In this document: positions 45,901 through 53,274 of the stretch, one piece after another
Numbering within the stretch: position 1 is the first letter of the stretch
Layout of the letters: the number at the start of each line of letters is the position of its first letter
DNA from: Paenibacillus_G filicis
Lineage (GTDB): Bacteria; Bacillota; Bacilli; Paenibacillales; NBRC-103111
DNA length: 64,000 bases
Direction of reading: 5' to 3'
Assembly: GCF_038070315.1 (NCBI RefSeq)
Contig: NZ_JBBPCC010000002.1
Coordinates: 1-64,000, forward strand
Translations under genes and position numbers: made by a program
The notes under the pieces: generated by a model
Told to the model about the DNA's origin: nothing
Seen by the model: the letters and a program-made list of their open reading frames with translations, nothing else
Database searches by the model: none

Positions 45901-47361
45901 TTATACAAAGCTTGCGCCTCGCTTGCTTGCTTCTTTGAGCAGCTTCCATATCGGGTCCGTCAACCGCTCTTTATTGCTTCCCAGATACTGATTGGCATAA
46001 GCGCGAACCGGATCACCGGCGTAGAAGCGTTCATATAGCTCGTGCCTTGCCCCCAGAGGGCTTCCGATCAAATCCCAAGCGAGCTTGAACAACTGCACCT
46101 TCTTCTCGGCACTGACAGACGCCCCTTCGAAATAAAGATGCATCAGCTTGGAAATCGGCCCGTAGAAATCCTCCACACCCGACGGAGCCTGTACGAAACC
46201 ACCGCCGCCCACTTGCTGCAAGATCTCTATTGCTCGCGGATAAAACTTCGTCCCGATGCTTCGGGCCGTATCAATGTAGGAGAGCTCGGGAATCCATACC
46301 CCGGTTTCATCCGGCTTCGCTTGCGTTTCCGAGGCGATGACCAAGGCTTTCATCACATCGATCTGATTCAGCAGTTCGCCAAGCTTCTCCTGTACATGCA
46401 GGAAGCTGGTGGCCCCGATCGCTTCCGTCACCGCGAACGCGATTCCAGTCACGAATTCCAGCTTAGCTACGTAACGCACAATATTCTGGTGAAAGGCGAG
46501 CGAATTGGCTGTTTTATTACCGCGTAGCTTTAAAACCTTCTCCGAATCACCGTGCAGCAGCACCCGTTCCCAAGGCACAAACACGTCTTCGAAGAATAGC
46601 ACGGCATCCATTTCCTCATATCTGGAGCTTAGAATATGGCTTTGCTCCCTGTTATCAGCAAAGGACTCCCTACAAACGATATGAAGCCCTGGTGAATTCG
46701 CTGGAACTATCAAAACATGCGCATGCTTACTTTCATCAGCTTTGAAATTCAAAAAAGAAAATACGACAAAATCATGGGTATAAGGAGCTCCGGTAGCAAT
46801 CATTTTAGCTCCCCGTATCACAATGCCTTCACTCGTTTCCTTCACCACATGCAGGAATCGCTCGGCGATACGGCTATCCTCCAGACCGCTGGACCGATCA
46901 ATTTGCGGGTCGATAATGGCCGTAGTTAGGAATAGGTCGTTATCCCTTGCCAGTTCATAATAGGCCGTGATTTTGGATTCAAAATCCGGAGCGAACCTGC
47001 CTATTTGCTCGCGGGCCGCGTACCAGCCGGTAACCAGGGAACGAGCATAATCCGATAGGCGGCTCATCATTCCATGTGTTTCCTGAGACCAATACGCGAA
47101 CGACTTGCTCCGCTGGGACAACTGCTCGGCCGAGTAAGGCACCAGAAAAGAGCTATGCGCATAAGCTTCCTTGCCCGGTACCTGGTATCCCACAATCTCT
47201 CTCTTATCAGGGTCATCCAGCATATTAAATAAATGACGAATGGTCTCCAAGGTTCCTTTGAATGCCGAATGTTGGGGCAAGGCTTCGATTCTAACCCCTC
47301 CAAGCCATACATTGCGCCCGTCCTGCAAACTTTTTAGAAAATAATCTCCCCGCACTCTCAT
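45901..47361 (-). CDS. HpaB-type two-component flavin monooxygenase (4-hydroxyphenylacetate 3-hydroxylase family)
   Basis: A 486-residue protein with the HpaB architecture, an acyl-CoA-dehydrogenase-like fold using FADH2 supplied by another protein. N-terminal motif YFLKSLQDGRNVWLGGVRIE, central ATGAPYTHDFVVFSFLN, FFEDVFVPWERVLLHGD, and C-terminal QVGGGGFVQAPSGVED. A phenolic substrate is the family precedent. Its context with SsuD- and NtaA-type enzymes suggests hydroxylation of an aromatic or organosulfur compound. It appears to be the first gene of the operon and is divergent from the TetR regulator. The RBS (GAGAGGAG) is close to the ATG. Confidence 0.9.
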   Translation of the reverse strand: MRVRGDYFLKSLQDGRNVWLGGVRIEALPQHSAFKGTLETIRHLFNMLDDPDKREIVGYQVPGKEAYAHSSFLVPYSAEQLSQRSKSFAYWSQETHGMMSRLSDYARSLVTGWYAAREQIGRFAPDFESKITAYYELARDNDLFLTTAIIDPQIDRSSGLEDSRIAERFLHVVKETSEGIVIRGAKMIATGAPYTHDFVVFSFLNFKADESKHAHVLIVPANSPGLHIVCRESFADNREQSHILSSRYEEMDAVLFFEDVFVPWERVLLHGDSEKVLKLRGNKTANSLAFHQNIVRYVAKLEFVTGIAFAVTEAIGATSFLHVQEKLGELLNQIDVMKALVIASETQAKPDETGVWIPELSYIDTARSIGTKFYPRAIEILQQVGGGGFVQAPSGVEDFYGPISKLMHLYFEGASVSAEKKVQLFKLAWDLIGSPLGARHELYERFYAGDPVRAYANQYLGSNKERLTDPIWKLLKEASKRGASFV

Positions 47362-47698
47362 GGTCTCCTCTCGCTACGCAATAAAATCGATCGATAATAT
47401 GAATATTCCGATTGATTTAGTGAGCTTAATTCATTATTATAGGCAGTATTCTATTGTATTCAACAATCAATACTTCGGTTTTTGACGGATAACCGACATT
47501 AAACGCCATCGTGTTGTCTAAGAAACTAATAAACTACTTGTGCCCTTAAATTGTAGATTTGATCTATCGTCTACTCTACGTGCGTTATTGGGGAAGTTTA
47601 TCAATCCAAGATCAAATTTGGAATTATTTACAAATTGTTATTTTGTTGCTAATTCGACATTTTCAATAATTTTGTTGTCTAAAAGGAGTTGAACCTCG
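47362..47698. promoter_or_regulatory. Divergent control region between HpaB-type gene and TetR regulator
   Basis: A 337-bp AT-rich gap. It holds the shared motif (47404-47421), an adjacent palindrome AATATGAATATT, two direct copies of GTTGTCTAA (around 47512 and 47675), and inverted copies of ATTTGATCT (around 47553 and 47611). These are plausible sites for the adjacent TetR protein. No consensus -35/-10 pair stands out. Confidence 0.5.
47404..47421 (-). promoter_or_regulatory. Candidate operator, copy 2 (before HpaB-type gene)
   Basis: Plus-strand TATTCCGATTGATTTAGT, matching copy 1 at 43270-43287 in 15 of 18 positions, 43-60 bp before the HpaB-type start codon. Confidence 0.45.
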
Positions 47699-48307
47699 TT
47701 GTCATCCGCTCATTCGAACATGGATAGACGCATTCAAAGAACACGCCAAGTGATCGTCGAAGCCTTTCTCTCATTGCTGGAGCAAAAAGATTTTTCCGAA
47801 ATCATCATCAAGGATATTACTGAAAAAGCGAACGTTAACCGTTCCACCTTCTATCTGCACTACCTGGATAAGTACGACCTGCTCGACAAAATAACAGCCG
47901 AGCATATCACCGCTCTAAGCGAAGCTCTCCACCAAGACAACATCAGCTTGTACGAATATGATCCAAGCCCTGACGTTCCTGACCCTTATTTCATCGCGAT
48001 GTTTGAGCATATAGCGAAGAACGAATTCTTTTACAAAATGATGATCACGAAAATGCCACGTTCTTCATTCGCCACCAAGCTGCAGGAATTGATTCGTGAC
48101 AGCTGCTATGTAAGAATCTCGCACATTAGCCCTGAGAAAAAACTAATCGTTCCGCTAGATTTGTTGCTGGATTATCTGAGCAGCTCTCTCATGGGCATTA
48201 TCTATAAATGGCTGGATCAGCAAATGATGTATGCGCCGCGCTACATGGCTTTACAGCTCACTCGCCTGTCTTTGTCAGGCACTTACGAAGCCATGGGTCT
48301 AAGCTAG
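47699..48307 (+). CDS. TetR/AcrR-family transcriptional regulator
   Basis: A 202-residue regulator. The helix-turn-helix lies in IIIKDITEKANVNRSTFYLH (about 39-58), followed by YLDKYDLLDKI typical of TetR helix 4. The C-terminal ligand domain is of the TetR_C_33/DhaS-like type. It starts at TTG (47699) with AAAGGAG ten bases upstream; the ATG at 47720 is possible. It is divergent from the monooxygenase/transporter genes and is their likely regulator. Confidence 0.88.
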   Translation: MSSAHSNMDRRIQRTRQVIVEAFLSLLEQKDFSEIIIKDITEKANVNRSTFYLHYLDKYDLLDKITAEHITALSEALHQDNISLYEYDPSPDVPDPYFIAMFEHIAKNEFFYKMMITKMPRSSFATKLQELIRDSCYVRISHISPEKKLIVPLDLLLDYLSSSLMGIIYKWLDQQMMYAPRYMALQLTRLSLSGTYEAMGLS

Positions 48308-48311
48308 TCAG

Positions 48312-48363
48312 GAACAAAAAACGATCATCCCCTTTAACCTCAGGGAATGATCGTTTTTTGTTC
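48312..48363. terminator. Bidirectional terminator between TetR and GH30 genes
   Basis: GAACAAAAAACGATCAT pairs with ATGATCGTTTTTTGTTC, with an A-tract on the left arm and a T-tract on the right, so it can terminate both the TetR gene (plus) and the GH30 gene (minus). Confidence 0.85.
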
Positions 48364-48372
48364 GAGATACGG

Positions 48373-48407
48373 CGCGAATAATGATACAATACGTATCATT
48401 ATTCGCG
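48373..48407. repeat. Perfect 15-bp inverted repeat beside the GH30 stop
   Basis: CGCGAATAATGATAC and GTATCATTATTCGCG separated by AATAC. It has no T-run and sits between the terminator and the GH30 stop. Possibly an additional stem protecting the mRNA 3' end. Confidence 0.7.
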
Positions 48408-48432
48408 TAAGTTCACCTAATTATGACAGCGG

Positions 48433-50817
48433 TTATTGCAAGATTAACCGCGCCACGAAGGCCAAATCAAGAATATCTACCTTGCCGTCATTATTAACGT
48501 CAGCCTTCTTGTAAGTATCCCAATCCGGATCTTGCGATGTTTTGCCGTATGCCGCAGCAACGATCGCCAAATCGCCGATTGTAAATTGGTCGTCCCCGTT
48601 CACATCTCCCGGAGTTCCGGTACGAACGGATTGGAGGAATGTTTGCAGAGCAGCATTCAGCTCTGTAATCGCCTGCTGCGCTTGCTGCTGAGTAGTTCCT
48701 GGGTTCGCTGCAACAGCTTTCGCCTTATTGATCGCTGTTTGCAGAACGGCTTTGGAGCCTTCCGGATATTGTCCGCTTTGTGTACCTTCCACGGCTCCGT
48801 CATGCTTGGTTTGAGCTTGTTGAATCAGTGCCTGTAAGGCGGTCAGGTCTACGCCTGTTTTAATGCTGACCTTATGGCTTGCGCTCTTAACCGGATATTC
48901 CTCATGATCGCTTGCAATTTGGGCCTGTACCGTAAAATTGGCTGTTCCCGTTTGGAGGGCAGCGAATTTGAGCCCAACCAGCAAATCCTTCGTATCTTTT
49001 ACGCCCAAATTGACCGAGACAAAGCGCAGCTTGCCTTTTCCATCATCTTTATGCTCCAGCACGCTGTAGTTTTCTTTCAATGGCGGTTCATCAAACCCGA
49101 CAAATTTTACGGCATTCGCATCGTATTGAACGGTGACGTCATGCGCCAGCACATCCTTGGCGACACCATCCAATCCGAAATTGAGCGAGAACGTGCCTCC
49201 AGCCACTGCGTTAACTGGTCCGTCCAAGACAGCCGAGCCCTTGGTCGCATCCTCCAGATACCAGCGAAGTGTAGATGTGGAACTGCCGGGGAGGGTTTGG
49301 ACAAAGGATTTGTCCTTCAAGCTAACTTTAACCGTACGGGATGCGCTATTGCTATTTCTGATCACCATCACGATTTCACCGTCAGGATTCTGGAAGGTGA
49401 CATGGGATACGCTGCTCTGCGTGCCTGGTGTGGAGTCGACCCTGACAGCACCACTGTGTTTAGCCGTGCCTTGCTCCAAGTATCTGCCGAATTGTCCCCA
49501 TGTATAGAAGTCGCTGGTGAAAGACGCCACACCCGTACTATGATTGGTAACGAGCATGCGATTCTTCCAAGATGGATTTACCTTCGTCCAATCGATATTG
49601 TTATTCCTCGCATCGGTCCAGTGCAGCGTACCACCGTTCTGGTCTGTAACAGGCGTCCAGCCCGTGAAGCTGTTCATATACTGATTGAAAAAGTCAATGA
49701 TGGTTGAAGAGCTGAAAGAACCGCTCTCCGTCAAATGAATACCTTTCCCTTTAAATTCCAGAGCGGCATCTTTCATCACGCTGGCGTTCCCCCAATAAGG
49801 GTGGAAAGCGATACCATCTGTAGCATTCAAGACATCTTTGCCCTTAATTTTTCCGTCAGCGGAATCTTCATAGATTCTGTAATAATTCTTGGTTTCTGTG
49901 CTGTTCGGATCCTTCCAATCCCAGAAATTGAAATCGTGAACCCACAGTTCCGTGTCAAGACCATTCTCCGCAAACACTTTCTTGATTTCCAGAGACAGCT
50001 TCTGTTGTTGCTCAATGCTAATGTCCATCGCCGGATACACGACATCCATGCCCGGCTCGTTCAGTAAGGTAATGGCCGAAATGTTAATGCCATGCTCTCC
50101 GTAAGCTTGAATAAATTTGGCATAATAGCGGGCAAATACATTGATGCAGTCGTCCCTCAGCTTGGACGCTTGATAATTCTCGTTGGGCTTGCCAGGCTTG
50201 GGCAATACATAACCGGTGAAGGTATTGGTCGTTGTCATCCAGGCCGGTGCACTCCAGGCGGAAGCGAAAAACTGGGCGTTCGGGTTATACGACTGAATTA
50301 ATTTGATCGTTTCAATGATATGGTAATCGATATCCTTTTGAATGGAGAAATATTTAAGATCGAAGTCGTCCTTTACACCCTCTGGCAGCTCACTGTAGGA
50401 CCAGAAAGGCAAATGCTCGATGGTATCCGGGCTGCCGATCGTAATTCGGAACAGTCCGATGCCTGCCCCGTCCTTAGGGTCGACCATTTTCTTGATGGCT
50501 TCTTCACGAGCTTGTTTACTAAGCTTCCACAGGTTGGATACGCTGGTTTCATCTATAGAGACGCCCAGACCTTGATATTCCTGATACCGGGTAGACGGAT
50601 CGACGGAGATATTCACCGTTGCCGTTGCACCCGTATCTTTTTCAAAGTTTACGGTACTCAGCGGTGCCCATTGAATGTTTGTACCAGATGAATAGGAGCC
50701 TAACACAGGGATTACTTTCTCCGGTGTTGCAGCGGATACAGGAACACTTCCAAGCAGAAGCGCTAAACTCACAGCTGCAGATAATATCTTTCTCTTTCTA
50801 CTTCTCATCAAGATCAT
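48433..50817 (-). CDS. Secreted GH30-family glycoside hydrolase with cohesin-like and dockerin domains
   Basis: A 794-residue exported enzyme. The signal peptide ends at VSAA near 30. The GH30 domain (about 50-520) has the acid/base Glu in ITLLNEPGMD and the nucleophile Glu in HLTESGSFSS, plus a beta-sandwich side domain. A cohesin-like domain follows (about 525-650, ending SASHKVSIKT), then a helical FIVAR-like segment (about 655-735). A C-terminal dockerin type I (about 740-794) carries two calcium loops in GDVNGDDQFTIGDLA and ADVNNDGKVDILDLA. Likely targets are beta-glucosidic or xylan-type polymers. A cre-like site lies upstream. Confidence 0.9.
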   Translation of the reverse strand: MILMRSRKRKILSAAVSLALLLGSVPVSAATPEKVIPVLGSYSSGTNIQWAPLSTVNFEKDTGATATVNISVDPSTRYQEYQGLGVSIDETSVSNLWKLSKQAREEAIKKMVDPKDGAGIGLFRITIGSPDTIEHLPFWSYSELPEGVKDDFDLKYFSIQKDIDYHIIETIKLIQSYNPNAQFFASAWSAPAWMTTTNTFTGYVLPKPGKPNENYQASKLRDDCINVFARYYAKFIQAYGEHGINISAITLLNEPGMDVVYPAMDISIEQQQKLSLEIKKVFAENGLDTELWVHDFNFWDWKDPNSTETKNYYRIYEDSADGKIKGKDVLNATDGIAFHPYWGNASVMKDAALEFKGKGIHLTESGSFSSSTIIDFFNQYMNSFTGWTPVTDQNGGTLHWTDARNNNIDWTKVNPSWKNRMLVTNHSTGVASFTSDFYTWGQFGRYLEQGTAKHSGAVRVDSTPGTQSSVSHVTFQNPDGEIVMVIRNSNSASRTVKVSLKDKSFVQTLPGSSTSTLRWYLEDATKGSAVLDGPVNAVAGGTFSLNFGLDGVAKDVLAHDVTVQYDANAVKFVGFDEPPLKENYSVLEHKDDGKGKLRFVSVNLGVKDTKDLLVGLKFAALQTGTANFTVQAQIASDHEEYPVKSASHKVSIKTGVDLTALQALIQQAQTKHDGAVEGTQSGQYPEGSKAVLQTAINKAKAVAANPGTTQQQAQQAITELNAALQTFLQSVRTGTPGDVNGDDQFTIGDLAIVAAAYGKTSQDPDWDTYKKADVNNDGKVDILDLAFVARLILQ

Positions 50818-51304
50818 TCATTCCTTTCAGCTGATTTAATAAGCACTCATCCCGTCATACCCATCGTGAAGTACTTAGGCTTGCTGTCATCGTTCACCAT
50901 GCGATGCCCGGCTATCGTTTGCCTTTTGGCTTTCAGCTCCACCTTCTTTAGATTTGATTGTACTTCACCTTTCACTTCCGATAAGTAAGCGCTTGCAAAC
51001 GGTGATTTTTTATCCACACTCCTCCATGCGCATTTAGGTTCCGAAAGTATTTTCGTAGTTGACAGATCCTATCATATGAAAAGAAATTGGGATTTAAAAG
51101 CGGTAAACTTAAGAAACCAGGTTGGTTTTATTTAGGTTGTGGGATTCTTAACGGAAGATAGTCCTGTTGGATTACCTTGATGTACGATCATGTTTTTCTC
51201 CATCGACAGCACAAAAATTGCCCAAAAACAGGCATAAAGATCTAATAATCACGAAGCCTGCAAAAAAAGATTAATCTATCGAAATTGTCGATTACAGTCG
51301 ACAC
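50818..51304. other. Intergenic region upstream of the GH30 gene
   Basis: About 490 bp without a gene. It holds the GH30 RBS (AAAGGA) and a cre-like site at 50984-50997. The remainder (51005-51304) is AT-rich, and no coding potential was recognised. Confidence 0.6.
50984..50997 (-). promoter_or_regulatory. cre-like CcpA site upstream of the GH30 gene
   Basis: AGTAAGCGCTTGCA (plus strand), 167 bp before the GH30 start, matches the pseudo-palindromic cre core AAGCGCTT. Carbon catabolite control of a secreted polysaccharidase would be usual. The distance is long for roadblock or promoter overlap, so this is tentative. Confidence 0.5.
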
Positions 51305-51335
51305 GAAAAGCCCATAGACCGAATATGGGCTTTGT
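51305..51335 (-). terminator. Terminator after the lgt fragment
   Basis: On the minus strand AAAGCCCATA pairs with TATGGGCTTT, followed by TTC, 10 bp past the stop. Confidence 0.75.
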
Positions 51336-51344
51336 TACCATTTC

Positions 51345-51920
51345 TCATGAATTCAGTGAAATCTGCACCTGCTTACGTTCACGCATGACAAGGAAAACCA
51401 TCATGCATAAGCTGAGCAGGATAACACCGAAGCTCGTCCATTGTCCGGCTGTCCAATGAAAGGTATAGCGAGGCGAATCCCCCCGCAGCCACTCCAAGTT
51501 AAATCGCCCGAACGAATACATGATGTTGTATGTCAGGAATAATACCCCTGCAGGCCAGAGAGGTTGAGATCCATAAGCATCGTAAGCCATCGAACCTTCG
51601 GGATACACAAGGCCGAAGCCCAATCCGGTTGGCGAGCCGTATGCATCTCCATTCAGTAAACAAGCAATTCTGCCCAGCGACTGACCTAATACAATCGCCG
51701 GGGCGATCATATCCGCAAGCTCCCAGAAGGATAAACGGTGCTTCTTCGTATAGAAGTTCAAAGCGATGAAGCCACCGATTAAAGCGCCTTGGATCGCAAT
51801 ACCGCCTTGCCAGATATAGAAAACTTCCATAAGATGCTTCGAGTAATACTCCCATTGAAAAAAGAAAACATGCCAGATACGTGCAGATACAATCGCACCA
51901 CCCATCACATAAGGCACCAT
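51345..51920 (-). pseudogene. Truncated prolipoprotein diacylglyceryl transferase (lgt) fragment
   Basis: 191 residues corresponding to the middle and C-terminal parts of Lgt: VSARIWHVFFFQWEYYSKH, IWQGGIAIQGALIGG, SFWELADMIAPAIVLGQSLGR, and LEWLRGDSPR. About the first 50-60 residues (first helices) are missing; upstream codons in this frame hit stops immediately. The frame begins exactly where the decayed M56 gene ends, implying a deletion junction. Functional Lgt is presumably encoded elsewhere. It may still be translated from ATG 51920 (GGGCGGGG upstream), but activity is unlikely. Confidence 0.75.
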
Positions 51921-51929
51921 CCCCGCCCT

Positions 51930-52698
51930 TCATCAATAGCAGCAGCAACGAAAAGGATGCCAGTAGTGGTCTAAGCAACGATATCTTGACCGATACCGGC
52001 TTATCCGGCTCAAGCACCTGCAAGATTTGATAATGCATCGCAGATGCCGCAAAATGAACGGCAGCCGTATGCTGCGACTTCCTCCACTTGGACAGCTGGC
52101 CAAATGCAGCTCCGTCCCCATTTGATGGATCGCAAAGCGATCTGCGAGCAGCTCCGTCCATATTTGATAATAGCGAAATACCGGCTTCATAATCGGCCAA
52201 TACCCAAATGCTTCCGTCAGCAGCGTCATTAGAAACATTTTTACATTGTCGAGATTGCGGCAATGATGCCACTCATGCAGCAGAATAGCCTTCACTTCAT
52301 CGCTGCTGAACGTTTCGAGGACCTGGGTGGAAATCACGATGATCGGTTTTCGCATTCCGATAGCCAGTGCGACGAATCCTTCGTCTCGCACAACAAGGAG
52401 CTCCGTTCCCAAGCGGCGGTATGTATAGTTAAGACGCTTGGTTAGCTTGTCATGCCTGTTGGAACGGAACAGCTTATGCGCTTTCTAAGATAAATACGCC
52501 TGTGCAACAGTTCGCCAGATCGCCCGAATGAGCGTGTACCCGATTATGAGATCGAATACCATGTAAGGTGAAGTGAGCTGCACCTGGACCACCGCCTCCC
52601 AGTTGACGCGCAGCGAAGAGTCCCATCTGCAAGCTGAACAAGGCAATAAAAACGACCACCAGCGCGTAGATCCACCTCAGCTTCATTGGAGGACTCAT
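51930..52698 (-). pseudogene. Decayed M56 (BlaR1/MecR1-like) metallopeptidase gene
   Basis: Pieces of one membrane metallopeptidase in different frames. The N-terminal MKLRWIYALVVVFIALFSLQ helix comes first. After a frameshift near 52590, a segment with SPYMVFDLIIGYTLIRAIW follows. An in-frame TAG lies at 52485-52487. The RRLGTELLVVRDEGFVALAI part contains the zinc motif HEWHH. Another frameshift near 52105-52125 precedes the TAAVHFAASAMHYQILQVLE segment. The start ATG (52698) overlaps the stop of the BlaI-like pseudogene (ATGA), as in intact blaI-blaR1-type pairs. Confidence 0.8.
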
Positions 52699-53131
52699 TT
52701 CTTGTTCCCTTTTTTGATTTCACTTAATTTGCGTTCCAGCTTATCGATCGTCTCCTGATCCACATCGTCAAGCGCATCGATCATGTGATTAATGACCAAG
52801 CTTCCGAACTCCTGTATAAGTCCCTGTGATACCGCTTTGGTCTGCTCGGAAAGAAACTGTTCTCTTGACTGTACTGGACTGGACTGAACTGAGCCGCCTG
52901 GGTTCTGCCCGAACCGGTCTGTACTTTCACAAGATGCCCCTTGCTCTGCAGTCGGCTCATCACCGTCATCACCGCATTAACCGAAATCGGACTTTCCTGA
53001 TTGAGGATCGACTGCACCTCCTTAATCCTCAAACCGCGGAAGACCAGAGAATGTCCATGATTCTCGCTTCGAGCGGCCCAAAAAAGCGATTCAGGCCCCC
53101 CCCAGCTCACATTCAGTTTTTTAATCTTCAT
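52695..53131 (-). pseudogene. Decayed BlaI/MecI/CopY-family repressor gene
   Basis: Frames joined across shifts give a BlaI-like repressor. It starts MKIKKLNVS and shifts frame at a run of eight G (53096-53103), then reads GLNRFFGPLEARIMDILWS. It shifts again near 53040 to RGLRIKEVQSILNQES, followed by VMTVMSRLQSKGHLVKV. It shifts once more near 52870-52895 to REQFLSEQTKAVSQGLI, then ALDDVDQETIDKLERKLSEI and the stop at 52695. The winged-helix part is recognisable. With at least three frameshifts it cannot make a repressor. Confidence 0.8.
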
Positions 53132-53274
53132 AACCCTCACACTCCATCATACTACGAGTTGTAGTATAACGACTGTAAGTTGTCAATCTTAGCTGGATCA
53201 TGACTAACGATCACTATGTATGGTGAACAATAAACGAGCCCCCATCAACTGGGGACTCGTCGTGATTGTCATGA

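Noticed and set aside
51499..52272. A 257-codon minus-strand frame covering the lgt fragment and the M56 region
   Set aside because: Only the part upstream of about 51930 carries M56-like sequence; the rest is out of frame relative to Lgt homology. It is treated as part of the pseudogene.
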